Notes under the pieces: model-generated
The model's database searches: none
What the model saw: only the letters and a program-made list of their open reading frames with translations
What the model was told of the DNA's origin: nothing
Shown: one piece after another, positions 26,219 to 34,603 of the stretch
Position numbering within the stretch: the stretch's first letter is position 1
How the letters are laid out: the number at the start of each line of letters is the position of its first letter
Assembly (NCBI RefSeq): GCF_009728735.1
Contig: NZ_CP024639.1
Coordinates: 124,001-188,000 of the forward strand
From: Pantoea phytobeneficialis
GTDB lineage: Bacteria > Pseudomonadota > Gammaproteobacteria > Enterobacterales > Enterobacteriaceae
Length of the DNA stretch: 64,000 nucleotides
Reading direction: 5' to 3'
Program-made: the position numbers and the translations under genes

Positions 26219-27322
26219 ATGATTTCGTTCGAGAACGTCACAAAACATTATGAAGATGGGACCCTGGTTGTGGACCGTCTTTCTTTTACTGCGCCTACGG
26301 GGAAGTTGACTATTCTTGTCGGCCCTTCGGGATGCGGAAAGACGACAACATTGCGCATGATCAATCGTTTGATTGAGCACTCATCAGGGAAAATTTTACT
26401 TAATGATCAGTCGATTGAAGAATTGGATGTCGTCAAATTAAGAAGAAAAATTGGTTACGTTATTCAAAATGCCGGGCTTTTCCCGCATAAAAACATCGTT
26501 GATAACATTGCAGTGACCGCCATGCTTAATGGTGCAACGCGCCACGCGGCGCGTAAAACTGCCATGGAATTGCTGGAGCGTGTTGGCCTGTCTGCATCGC
26601 TGGCAAATCGCTATCCCTGGCAACTTTCCGGTGGGCAACAGCAGCGGGTCGGGGTTGCCCGCGCTCTGGCGTCCGATCCTGAATTTATGCTGATGGATGA
26701 ACCCTTTAGCGCGGTTGATCCTGTTGTGCGCGAGCAGCTTCAGGATGAGTTTTTGCGTCTGCAAAGGGAAATTGGCAAAACCATTATCATGGTCACGCAT
26801 GATATTGATGAAGCGATGAAGTTGGGTGACCAGGTTGCCGTTCTCATGCCAGGGGGACGACTGGCACAAGTTGCCTCACCGGCTGAACTCCTGACCTCAC
26901 CGAAGAGTCCGTTTGTCGCCGATTTTATCGGCAGGGATCGCGGGTATCGTCGTTTAACCTTTAGCCCATTGCAGCCTCAATTACCCCTGCAAACAGAACC
27001 CACCGTTGATCTGGGTGAGAGCGTCATGCGGGCCAGAGCTGTGGCTCAGGGACGCTGGATACTGGTCACTGGACAGAATAAACCACTGGGATGGTTTGAT
27101 CTGGAACTGGCCACTGAGTCAACGATTGAACTCAGTGATATCAATCTGGGGAGCACTTTTTCGCCTCTTTCCGGCAATTTGCGTCAGCTGACAGATGCGG
27201 TACTCAGTTCACCCTGCCAGCGTGGTGTCATTGTTGATGACGAGCAGCAACTGATGGGAACGCTGGGGTTTGATGATGTGCTGGACGTTCTGCGCGCCAG
27301 CAACAAGGCGGTGGGGCTATGA
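26219..27322 (+). CDS. Betaine/choline-type ABC importer ATPase (OpuCA/OsmV-like)
   Basis: A 367-residue ATPase. Walker A is GPSGCGKTT near 38, the Q-loop is IQNAGLFPHK, the signature LSGGQQQRV near 139, Walker B FMLMDEPFSAVDP and the H-loop VTHDIDEA. A C-terminal region of about 110 residues (from about 255) is CBS-like, as in OpuCA-type quaternary-amine importers. Its stop overlaps the first permease start by four bases. In this operon the likely cargo is a betaine such as ergothioneine (a trimethylated thiohistidine) or hercynine rather than an osmolyte. Confidence 0.87.
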   Translation: MISFENVTKHYEDGTLVVDRLSFTAPTGKLTILVGPSGCGKTTTLRMINRLIEHSSGKILLNDQSIEELDVVKLRRKIGYVIQNAGLFPHKNIVDNIAVTAMLNGATRHAARKTAMELLERVGLSASLANRYPWQLSGGQQQRVGVARALASDPEFMLMDEPFSAVDPVVREQLQDEFLRLQREIGKTIIMVTHDIDEAMKLGDQVAVLMPGGRLAQVASPAELLTSPKSPFVADFIGRDRGYRRLTFSPLQPQLPLQTEPTVDLGESVMRARAVAQGRWILVTGQNKPLGWFDLELATESTIELSDINLGSTFSPLSGNLRQLTDAVLSSPCQRGVIVDDEQQLMGTLGFDDVLDVLRASNKAVGL

Positions 27323-27969
27323 GATTTGACTGGCTTTTACGGCAAAGCGATCAGATAGCCCAGTTGTTTCTCTGGCATCTCTGGTTATCCGTGTTACCAG
27401 TGGTCATCGGCCTGGCACTGGCGCTCCCGGCTGGCGGACTGATTCAGCGACTACCCCGTCTGAAAGCGGTACTGCTTAACCTGTTGGGGTTGTTATATAC
27501 CATTCCTTCCCTTGCGTTATTTATTTTACTCCCCGGCATTCTGGGCACACGCATTCTGGATACGGTTAATGTGATGGTCGCTCTGGTGATTTATGCCTTT
27601 GCACTGCTGGTGCGTACGGTATGCGATGGGCTGGATTCCGTATCACCAGATACTCGTCAGGCTGCCATCGCATTGGGATACAAGCCCTTTCATCAGTTTC
27701 TCACGATCGACCTTCCCGTCGCGATCCCTGTTATAGCCGCTGGATTTCGGGTAGCGGTGGTCTCGAACGTGAGCATTGTATCGATTGCAGCCCTGGTGGG
27801 AACGCCGCAGCTTGGCAGCCTGTTTACACAAGGGTTTCAGCTACAGTTCCTGACGCCGATCATCGCGGGTGTGGTTTTGTGTGTCCTGCTGGCGTTGTTG
27901 CTCGACAGCCTGGTGGTGTATGGCACGCACAAGCTGGTGGTATGGCAACCGGCAAGGAGAAAATCATGA
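27319..27969 (+). CDS. Betaine/choline-type ABC importer permease (OpuCB-like)
   Basis: A 216-residue inner-membrane permease with about five to six hydrophobic segments and the binding-protein-dependent transport EAA-like loop in ALGYKPFHQFLTIDLPVAIPVI. It overlaps both neighbours by ATGA junctions, typical of OpuC/OsmVWXY operons with two separate small permeases. It would form the membrane channel with the product of 27966-28685. Confidence 0.87.
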   Translation: MRFDWLLRQSDQIAQLFLWHLWLSVLPVVIGLALALPAGGLIQRLPRLKAVLLNLLGLLYTIPSLALFILLPGILGTRILDTVNVMVALVIYAFALLVRTVCDGLDSVSPDTRQAAIALGYKPFHQFLTIDLPVAIPVIAAGFRVAVVSNVSIVSIAALVGTPQLGSLFTQGFQLQFLTPIIAGVVLCVLLALLLDSLVVYGTHKLVVWQPARRKS

Positions 27970-28685
27970 TTGCATGGTTTGCTGACAGTTCACACTGGCT
28001 GGGAGATGACGGCTTGCTGCTCCTGATTTGGCAGCATCTGCTTTACAGTGCGGTTGCTCTGGTGTGCACATTGCTGGTGGCTTTTCCGATTGGTTGTTAT
28101 TGCGGGCACACCGGGAAAGGTGAACGCGTGTTGATAGGGTGCGCGAACGCGCTCAGGGCTTTACCGTCTTTTGGTCTGATCATTATTCTGGTGATTATCT
28201 TAGGCCCGGTTTTCACCTCGGATTTGGCTTTCATTATACCCAGCCTGATTGTCTTAATCGTACTGGCGTTACCATCAGTTATGCTCGGAGTATGGTCTGG
28301 TATCACCAGCATCGACCGTACCGTTATTGATGCGGCCAGAGGAATGGGCTATTCCCCGTGGCGTTTACTGTTAACGGTGGAATTACCTTGTGCGTTACCT
28401 TTAATTATCTCCGGTATTCGAAGTGCGACGCTACAGATCATCTCTACGGCGACCATTGCTGCTTATGTCTCTTTAGGTGGCTTAGGACGATTGATTATTG
28501 ATGGGCGTGCGCAGAGTGATTACCAGCAAATGATCGCAGGTGCATTGTTAGTGGCTGTTTTAGCGTTATTAGTTGACTTTATATTTTCATTATTAATCAG
28601 GGTAGTGGTTTCGCCCGGTATTTTACGGCGTGAAACATCACAAAAATCTTCCGTTCCATCTATTCTTACACGCAACCGGAGTTAA
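27966..28685 (+). CDS. Betaine/choline-type ABC importer permease (OpuCD-like)
   Basis: A 239-residue permease. The start at 27966 forms an ATGA overlap with the previous stop and has AGGAGA upstream; a longer open frame to 27621 lies inside the first permease gene and is ignored. It shows hydrophobic segments from about residue 19 and the EAA-like loop AARGMGYSPWRLLLTVELPC near 120, followed by ISTATIAAYVSLGGLG. Paralogue and partner of the preceding permease. Confidence 0.87.
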   Translation: MIAWFADSSHWLGDDGLLLLIWQHLLYSAVALVCTLLVAFPIGCYCGHTGKGERVLIGCANALRALPSFGLIIILVIILGPVFTSDLAFIIPSLIVLIVLALPSVMLGVWSGITSIDRTVIDAARGMGYSPWRLLLTVELPCALPLIISGIRSATLQIISTATIAAYVSLGGLGRLIIDGRAQSDYQQMIAGALLVAVLALLVDFIFSLLIRVVVSPGILRRETSQKSSVPSILTRNRS

Positions 28686-28690
28686 CTTAA

Positions 28691-29566
28691 ATGAAATTGA
28701 GTCATTTATTTGCGGCATCTCTGTTATCGCTCGCTTTTTGCCAGGTCACCCATGCAGCAGAAGCGTCAGAAACGATTATTATTGGTTCAGCAGACTTCCC
28801 TGAGAGTCAGGTCCTGGCAACTATTTATGCGGATGCACTGGCGGCAAAAAATATTCATGTAGAAAGAAAAATGAATATTGGGAGTCGCGAAGTCTATATG
28901 CCCGCGCTGATTGACGGGTCGGTCAATCTTATGCCTGAGTACACCGGTGCCGCGCTGCAATATTTTGATAAAAAATCACAGGCCAAAACGACCGAGCAGG
29001 TGGCCGGTGACCTTGTAAAAGCGCTGCCCAAAGGCATCACCATGCTGACACCGTCGCAAGCTCAGGACGTGGTGACACTGGCAGTGACCGAAAAAACAGC
29101 GGAAAAGTTTAAGCTGAAAGATATTGGTGACCTGAAAACGCACAGTCAAAGTATGACACTGGGCGGCCCGGCTGAATGGAAAACGCGTCCCGAAGGGTTG
29201 CCGGGACTGAAATCTGTCTATGGTCTTGAGTTCAAATCCTATAAAACGCTGGATGTTTGTGGCCCACTGACATTATCGGCGCTGGTGAACGGTCAGGTTA
29301 ATGTTGCCTGTGTATTCTCAACCGATCCCTCGATTAAGACCAGAAATTTAGTTTCTCTTAACGACACGCAGAATTTAAATCCGGTGCAGAACGTTGTCCC
29401 TCTTATTTCTTCGGCTAAGGTCAATAGCACGGTAACTGACACGTTGAATGCCATCTCACAGGCATTAACGACACAGGATCTGATTGCGATGAATGCGCGT
29501 CTCGATAATCATGATGATTACGATGTTATTGCTTCTGACTGGCTCAAAGCACACAAATTAAATTAA
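28691..29566 (+). CDS. Periplasmic quaternary-amine binding protein (OsmF/OpuCC/EgtU-like)
   Basis: A 291-residue protein with a signal peptide cleaved near residue 22 (THA-AEA). The mature part has ADFPESQVLATIYADAL and PEYTGAALQYF, typical of glycine-betaine/choline binding proteins of the OpuC class, and a C-terminal DYDVIASDWLKAHKLN helix. EgtU, the ergothioneine-binding domain found in some bacteria, belongs to the same class. Six bases separate it from the permease gene. Location directly before the MIO-less lyase supports a trimethylammonium-histidine ligand, but specificity cannot be read safely from sequence alone. Confidence 0.85.
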   Translation: MKLSHLFAASLLSLAFCQVTHAAEASETIIIGSADFPESQVLATIYADALAAKNIHVERKMNIGSREVYMPALIDGSVNLMPEYTGAALQYFDKKSQAKTTEQVAGDLVKALPKGITMLTPSQAQDVVTLAVTEKTAEKFKLKDIGDLKTHSQSMTLGGPAEWKTRPEGLPGLKSVYGLEFKSYKTLDVCGPLTLSALVNGQVNVACVFSTDPSIKTRNLVSLNDTQNLNPVQNVVPLISSAKVNSTVTDTLNAISQALTTQDLIAMNARLDNHDDYDVIASDWLKAHKLN

Positions 29567-29573
29567 TGCCGCC

Positions 29574-29610
29574 GCAGGTGGGGAGCGCGTTTCTCCACCT
29601 GCATATTTTT
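29574..29610 (+). terminator. Attenuator-like hairpin between binding protein and lyase genes
   Basis: GCAGGTGG (29574 onward) pairs with CCACCTGC (ending 29602), with part of the intervening bases also able to pair, and ATATTTTT follows immediately. It looks like an intrinsic terminator that may allow only partial read-through into the lyase gene, which starts at 29621. Confidence 0.6.
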
Positions 29611-29620
29611 GGATAAAAAA

Positions 29621-31168
29621 ATGAAAGATTTCATGCATGCTGTGCTGAAGAAAAAAGAGATGATAACTCTCAGTGAGCAAGGGTGTACGGTTGAGGATAT
29701 TGTTGCCATTGCCGCCGGTGCAAAAGTGATGCTTGCCCCATGTTCTCTGGAAAATATGAGAAAAACGCAGCAGCTAATGCAGGATGCAATTACCAGTGGC
29801 ATTCCCATATATGGCCTGACGACTGGCGTTGGTGACCTGTACAGTGTCAAACTTTCTCCCGAAGAAATCAGACAAACACAACTCAACATGTTACGCAGTC
29901 ATGCCAGCGGCGTGGGCACCCCACTGGATAGCTGGAATGTTCGCGCCATTATGGCCACGATTATTGTCGCCATGCTGAAAGGTGCGAGCGGTGTTTCACC
30001 CGAATTGCTGGAAACAATGGCCGCCATGTTAAACAAAGGCGTGACACCGCGGGCACCATTAGGTGGATCTGTGGGCTATCTGATCGCGACAGCACATATC
30101 GGACTGAGTGTCTTTGGTTATGGAGAGTCATGGTTTGAGGGTGAATGGCTATCGGGCGCTGAAGCCATGCAACGCGCGGGTATTACGATTCGCGAACCCG
30201 GCCCAAGGGAAGGACATGCATTAATCAGCGGCACCTATGAGATCTCCGGACTCGGTGCTATCGCGTTGGTGCGGTGCGAAGCGCTGATCGCGCTTGCCGA
30301 CCTTGCGGGGGCAATGAGTTTAGAATCTATGCGCGGAAATGTAAGTGGATTCGATCCCCGACTGCACCGTTTTCGCCCGCATCCCGGCCAACTGGAAACC
30401 GCGGATCGGCTTCTGAAGCTTTTAGCCGACAGTGAAATTCTTGATGCACATCGGCATTACCGTCTACAGGATGCACTGAGTTTACGCTGTATTCCTCAGG
30501 TCCACGGCGCAGTTCGGGATGCAATCACGTATTGCAGGAAAGTGCTGACTACCGAGCTCAATTCACTGACAGACAATCCTATTTTCATTGTGGAAGATGA
30601 TGAGCTGGTCGCGTTACCTGGGGGCAATGGACACGGGGCACCTGTTGCGCTGGCACTGGATAATCTGGCGATTGCGGTTGCCACATTATCTACGATTTCT
30701 CAGGCCAGAAGTGACCGGCTTGTGAATCAGCACCTGAGCGGATTGCCTGCATTTCTCTCGGGCCGTGAGGGCGGAGGGTCTGCATTTTCTATCTCACCTT
30801 GTATTGCTGCTGCGCTCTCGGCGGAGAATCGTGCGCTTGCCGCACCAGCCTCCGTGCATACCCTGTCCACAGTGGCCGGACAGGAAGATCATATTTCTCA
30901 AGGCGCGTTGGCAGCGCGTAAGGTGCAGACTGCGATTGAAAATCTGGCGGATTTATTGAGTGTCGAATTGCTCTGCGCGGCACAGGCGCTGGATTTCCAT
31001 AAACCGTTGCGTCCGGGAAAAGCGACAGTGGCTGCGTGGGAATTAATAAGAACTAAAGTCACCTTCCGCGTCAGTGATCGTGAAATGTACCCGGACCTTG
31101 CCGATGTGCGCCGTTTTATTGATGATGGCAGTTTGAATCATATTGTGGATAACGTACTCAGCGGTTGA
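29621..31168 (+). CDS. HAL-family lyase lacking the MIO triad, probable ergothionase (trimethylamine lyase)
   Basis: A 515-residue member of the aromatic amino acid lyase family of typical length. ATG 29621 has GGA seven bases upstream; a TTG four codons earlier is an alternative. YGLTTGVGDLYS (near 64) replaces YGxNTGFG and keeps the catalytic Tyr, and the family's SLTDNPI-type segment and C-terminal AAQALDF helices are present. The cofactor segment GSVGASGDLAPLAH is replaced by GSVGYLIATAHIG (about 149-161), so the Ala-Ser-Gly precursor of the MIO cofactor is absent. Elimination of trimethylamine from a quaternary betaine would not need MIO. With a betaine importer upstream, ergothioneine to thiourocanate, or hercynine to urocanate, is the inferred reaction. 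Confidence 0.82.
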   Translation: MKDFMHAVLKKKEMITLSEQGCTVEDIVAIAAGAKVMLAPCSLENMRKTQQLMQDAITSGIPIYGLTTGVGDLYSVKLSPEEIRQTQLNMLRSHASGVGTPLDSWNVRAIMATIIVAMLKGASGVSPELLETMAAMLNKGVTPRAPLGGSVGYLIATAHIGLSVFGYGESWFEGEWLSGAEAMQRAGITIREPGPREGHALISGTYEISGLGAIALVRCEALIALADLAGAMSLESMRGNVSGFDPRLHRFRPHPGQLETADRLLKLLADSEILDAHRHYRLQDALSLRCIPQVHGAVRDAITYCRKVLTTELNSLTDNPIFIVEDDELVALPGGNGHGAPVALALDNLAIAVATLSTISQARSDRLVNQHLSGLPAFLSGREGGGSAFSISPCIAAALSAENRALAAPASVHTLSTVAGQEDHISQGALAARKVQTAIENLADLLSVELLCAAQALDFHKPLRPGKATVAAWELIRTKVTFRVSDREMYPDLADVRRFIDDGSLNHIVDNVLSG

Positions 31169-31177
31169 CAGGCTGAT

Positions 31178-31234
31178 ATGGCCAGTATGTTTAGCCTCCT
31201 GTTATCCGGGAACCATTGGGCTAGAACTGGCCAT
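31178..31234. terminator. Long inverted repeat between convergent genes
   Basis: ATGGCCAGT (31178-31186) and ACTGGCCAT (31226-31234) are exact reverse complements enclosing a 39-base loop with a further partial pairing (TTTAGCC with GGGCTAGA). It lies between the lyase stop and the convergent LysR stop and may end transcription from both sides, although no T-tract is present. Confidence 0.45.
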
Positions 31235-31248
31235 TTCGTGGCAGAGTA

Positions 31249-32148
31249 TTATTTTGTCGAGTAGTTTCTGAAAAAATCAGTCATTAACTTCTGCACAGGA
31301 TTGGTTTGATCATGATTCCAGACAAAAATTAGCTGAGTCAATGCGTTAGCATCCTCCAGCGGGCGAAAAACCACATTCCCAATACTATAGGAAATAATGT
31401 TTTCCGGAACCAGGCTGACAGCCATCCACGCATTGACCAGGCCAAGGCTATTATTTACCGCTGATACTCGCCATTCTATTCTTGGATTAAATCCGGCCTG
31501 ATGGGAAAGTTGGATTAACGAGCCGCTTATGCCCTGAATATCCGGTTCCTGATAACTCACAAAGGATTCGTTTTCCAGATCCTTCATTGACAATGATTGT
31601 CGTGAGGCGAGGGGATGATTAGGTGACATCGCCACACAAAGCCTTTGCGCCGAGAATGTGCAATTGAGCGTTCCTTCCGGTAATAAAGGATAAGGCCCAC
31701 GAATGATTGCCAAATCCACTTTTTGCTTACGAAGCAAGGTAAGTTGCTCTGGCATGGCGAGTTCGATCAGTTGTATTTCAATCGCCGGATAATGACTACG
31801 GAAGTCTTTTAAAAGATTGAGAAACTTCTCATCCAGCAGGGCCGTCCCCACATGACTTATCGTGACCTTTCCCATCTCTCCGGATGCGGCTTTTTTGGCC
31901 TTTTCAATGGCAAGTTTGTGATTCTCAAGTAACTCAATAACGCTCTGGTGATAATGTCTGCCCGCCGCAGAGAGACATATCCCCCTTCCGGCCGGTTGAA
32001 ACAGGCGAAATCCCACTTCCAGCTCAAGTGCTTTTATTTGCTGACTGAGTGCTGATTGAGCAATTCCAAGTTTCTCAGCTGCCTTGCCATAATGTTCAAT
32101 TTCGGCAAGACAGGTGAAATATTCTAATCTTTTTAACGTATCAGCCAT
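31249..32148 (-). CDS. LysR-family regulator
   Basis: A 299-residue LysR regulator with the N-terminal helix-turn-helix containing AEIEHYGKAAEKLGIAQSALSQQI and an effector domain from about 90. GAGAAAAAG precedes the ATG. It is divergent from the dehydrogenase cluster at 32451, the usual arrangement for a local activator, and convergent with the lyase gene. It could therefore regulate the dehydrogenase, the ergothioneine-type operon, or both; the divergent target is the simpler guess. Effector unknown. Confidence 0.88.
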   Translation of the reverse strand: MADTLKRLEYFTCLAEIEHYGKAAEKLGIAQSALSQQIKALELEVGFRLFQPAGRGICLSAAGRHYHQSVIELLENHKLAIEKAKKAASGEMGKVTISHVGTALLDEKFLNLLKDFRSHYPAIEIQLIELAMPEQLTLLRKQKVDLAIIRGPYPLLPEGTLNCTFSAQRLCVAMSPNHPLASRQSLSMKDLENESFVSYQEPDIQGISGSLIQLSHQAGFNPRIEWRVSAVNNSLGLVNAWMAVSLVPENIISYSIGNVVFRPLEDANALTQLIFVWNHDQTNPVQKLMTDFFRNYSTK

Positions 32149-32450
32149 CTTTTTCTCATAAGCATTTGCTTATCAAATTAACATTGTAGTTATCTGGATC
32201 ACATTTTTTTATCAAATCATAATACTACCCACATGAAGACTAAGGGGACCATTTTGCATGAATGTGTCTGCCTGACCGACGTTGTGGGATGAAAACAATG
32301 CAATAACCAAATCAAAGCAATGTAACTTTAAGTGTCTGTTTTTTAGTTGTTTGTTCTGAATATGGACATTTATTGCTGCTCCTACAGCACATTACAATAT
32401 TCAATAGATGCAAAAAGGCAAGTCTAAAAATTTAAGCAAGGCAAATTAAT
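32149..32450. other. Divergent control region, LysR / dehydrogenase cluster
   Basis: 302 bases without a gene. Next to the LysR start there is a perfect dyad at 32158-32173 (ATAAGCA-TT-TGCTTAT), a candidate autoregulatory site. The rest is AT-rich and should contain the promoter of the rightward dehydrogenase operon; no clear -35/-10 pair stood out. Confidence 0.55.
32158..32173. promoter_or_regulatory. Perfect dyad next to the LysR start
   Basis: ATAAGCA and TGCTTAT are exact reverse complements around TT. The site ends ten bases upstream of the LysR ATG, so a bound dimer would cover its ribosome-binding region and promoter. Plausible LysR or other dimer site. Confidence 0.4.
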
Positions 32451-32987
32451 ATGAGTATGTCGACTGACGTCAGTCCCGCTGGAAGAAGGCGATTCATCAA
32501 GCTTTTGGCAACAACCACGGTACTCGGTGCAACCAGCAGTTTACTTCCCGGACAGATGGCCTGGGCAATAGATGCTGGCATGCGTTCAAACCCCGTTTTT
32601 ACCGCTTTTATGACCGTCTCTGAGATTATTTGCGGCTATCCCGAACTGGATAACGCACTTGGGCAGCGCATTTTTACCTTGATGCAAAGTCGCAATGCAG
32701 AATTAAAAAACCAGTTAGTGACACTTAATAAAATTCTGAATGCAGACATGCGTTCTGTTGATATGCAAAAGGCTTTACAGGGTGTTGATCAGAATACCCA
32801 GACGTTGTTCACCGATATTTTACGCGCCTGGCAATTAGGGATTGTGGGTAGCGGTAAAGAGGCGAAAGTGGTCGCGTATGAATATGCGCTGATGTACACC
32901 CCCATTGCCGATGTTGTGGTACTCCCGACCTACGCCAGAGGTGAACCGCATTACTGGGCCAAGCCGCCTGTCATTAAAAGCCTGTAA
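32451..32987 (+). CDS. Small subunit of a fructose/2-ketogluconate/sorbitol dehydrogenase type enzyme
   Basis: A 178-residue protein with a Tat-like signal: AGRRRFIKLLATTTVLG at about residues 10-26 followed by a hydrophobic stretch and Ala-Trp-Ala cleavage region. Length and the C-terminal YTPIADVVVLPTYARGEPHYWAKPP segment fit the small subunit of FAD dehydrogenases such as FdhS or KgdS. It is needed for Tat export and maturation of the flavoprotein. The large subunit starts 11 bases downstream. Confidence 0.83.
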   Translation: MSMSTDVSPAGRRRFIKLLATTTVLGATSSLLPGQMAWAIDAGMRSNPVFTAFMTVSEIICGYPELDNALGQRIFTLMQSRNAELKNQLVTLNKILNADMRSVDMQKALQGVDQNTQTLFTDILRAWQLGIVGSGKEAKVVAYEYALMYTPIADVVVLPTYARGEPHYWAKPPVIKSL

Positions 32988-32998
32988 GAGAATAATTG

Positions 32999-34603
32999 AT
33001 GAAAACAACGCATTCAGCCACCGTCGTCATCGTTGGCTCGGGGATTGCTGGCTCTCAGATCGCCCAAAAGTTACAGAAAGCGGGGATTGATACCCTGATG
33101 CTGGAAGCGGGCCCGCGTATCGAAAGATGGAAAATCGTAGAAAACTACCGTAATTCTCCGTTCAAAGGCGATTTTCAGTCACCTTATCCACCGACGCAAC
33201 ATGCACCTCACCCGCAATATTCACCCCAGGATAACGACTATTTTATTCAGTATGGTCCGGAGCCTTACAAGGCGGGATACCTGCGTGTCGCGGGCGGTAC
33301 CACCTGGCACTGGTCGGCTCAGGCATGGCGTTTATTGCCCAATGATATGAAGCTCAAAACACTTTATGGTGTCGGGCGCGACTGGCCAATCAGCTACGAT
33401 GATCTGGAACCCTATTACTACGAGTCAGAAGTTGAGATGGGCGTTGGTGGTCCCGACGATACCGGATCCCCGCGCAGTAAACCTTATCCGCAGCCCCCGC
33501 TGCCGTTGTCTGACTTTGACAAGGCCTTCAAGAAGGTGGTCGATCAGAATGGCTATCACCTGATCACCGAACCGGCTGCGCGTAACACCCAACCGTTTGA
33601 TGGCCGTCCTGCCTGCTGCGGTAACAGTAACTGCATGCCCATCTGCCCGATTGAAGCGCAATACACCGGCGAGACGGCTTTGCGTAAAGCAGAACGTGCT
33701 GGCTCGCTGTTGGTGCCGAACGCGGTGGTTTATAAAATCGAGCACGATGAAAAGGGCAATATCACCTCGGTGCTGTACAAAGATCCGAACGGTGAAAGCT
33801 TCCGCGTCACCGGGAAAATTTTCGTGCTGGCCGCCAATGCCATCGAAACCCCGAAATTGATGCTGATCTCCAAAAGTGACAAGTACCCGAACGGCATCGG
33901 CAACACCACCGATAACGTCGGACGTCATCTGATGGACCATCCGGGGACATCCGTTTACTTCCTCAGCAAAGAGCCGATGTGGCCGGGACGTGGCCCGATG
34001 CGTCTTAGCTGCATTAACAACCTGCGCGACGGTGCGTTCCGTTCTGAATACTCCGCCATGAAGATTAACCTGGGTAACTACTCTCCGATGCTGGCCGTCA
34101 GTAATTATCTGTTAAGCAAGGGAATCTCAGGTAAAGAGCTGCCCGCTATGGTGCGCGACTATGCATCGCGTTGGGTCGCAGTGAATACCTTTTTCGATAT
34201 TCTGCCAGACCGAAATAACCGAATTGTGGCGGTTGAGGACAGAAAAGATGCCCTCGGTATTCCAAAACCGGGCGTGCATTATTTTATCAACGATTACATC
34301 AATAAAGCCCGTGATGTCGCGCATCAGCACTTCGATCACATTGCCAGCCTGTTTGGTGGCACAGAAGTTCGCCACGATGATAAGTATTTCAATAACAACC
34401 ATATTATGGGGACGCTGATCATGGGCAATGATGCAAATGATTCAGTCGTTGATGCGGATTTACGTACACACGATCACCAGAATCTGTTTGTCGCTTCCAG
34501 TGGTGTGATGGCAAGCGCCGGCACCGTCAACTGTACGCTGACACTCTCCGCTCTGGCGATGAGACTGGCGGATAAACTGATCGAGGAGTGTAAACACGTA
34601 TGA
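32999..34603 (+). CDS. FAD-containing GMC-family large subunit, fructose/2-ketogluconate dehydrogenase type
   Basis: A 534-residue flavoprotein. ATG 32999 is taken in preference to the TTG just before it. The FAD motif GSGIAG is near residue 13; LRVAGGTTWHWSAQ near 97 and the C-terminal NHIMGTLIMG and GVMASAGTVNCTL segments are GMC-like. The cysteine segment ACCGNSNCMPICPIEAQ near 202 matches the 3Fe-4S site of fructose dehydrogenase. No own signal peptide; export would depend on the small subunit. Acts in the periplasm and feeds electrons to the triheme subunit. Candidate substrates are 2-keto-D-gluconate, fructose, sorbitol or gluconate; a link to the first enzyme (1828-5616) as consecutive oxidation steps is attractive. 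Confidence 0.86.
   Translation: MKTTHSATVVIVGSGIAGSQIAQKLQKAGIDTLMLEAGPRIERWKIVENYRNSPFKGDFQSPYPPTQHAPHPQYSPQDNDYFIQYGPEPYKAGYLRVAGGTTWHWSAQAWRLLPNDMKLKTLYGVGRDWPISYDDLEPYYYESEVEMGVGGPDDTGSPRSKPYPQPPLPLSDFDKAFKKVVDQNGYHLITEPAARNTQPFDGRPACCGNSNCMPICPIEAQYTGETALRKAERAGSLLVPNAVVYKIEHDEKGNITSVLYKDPNGESFRVTGKIFVLAANAIETPKLMLISKSDKYPNGIGNTTDNVGRHLMDHPGTSVYFLSKEPMWPGRGPMRLSCINNLRDGAFRSEYSAMKINLGNYSPMLAVSNYLLSKGISGKELPAMVRDYASRWVAVNTFFDILPDRNNRIVAVEDRKDALGIPKPGVHYFINDYINKARDVAHQHFDHIASLFGGTEVRHDDKYFNNNHIMGTLIMGNDANDSVVDADLRTHDHQNLFVASSGVMASAGTVNCTLTLSALAMRLADKLIEECKHV

Noticed and set aside
19378..31168. Ordinary histidine utilization (hut) operon
   Set aside because: The HAL homologue lacks the MIO triad, the urocanase homologue lacks key residues, and imidazolonepropionase and formiminoglutamase genes are absent.
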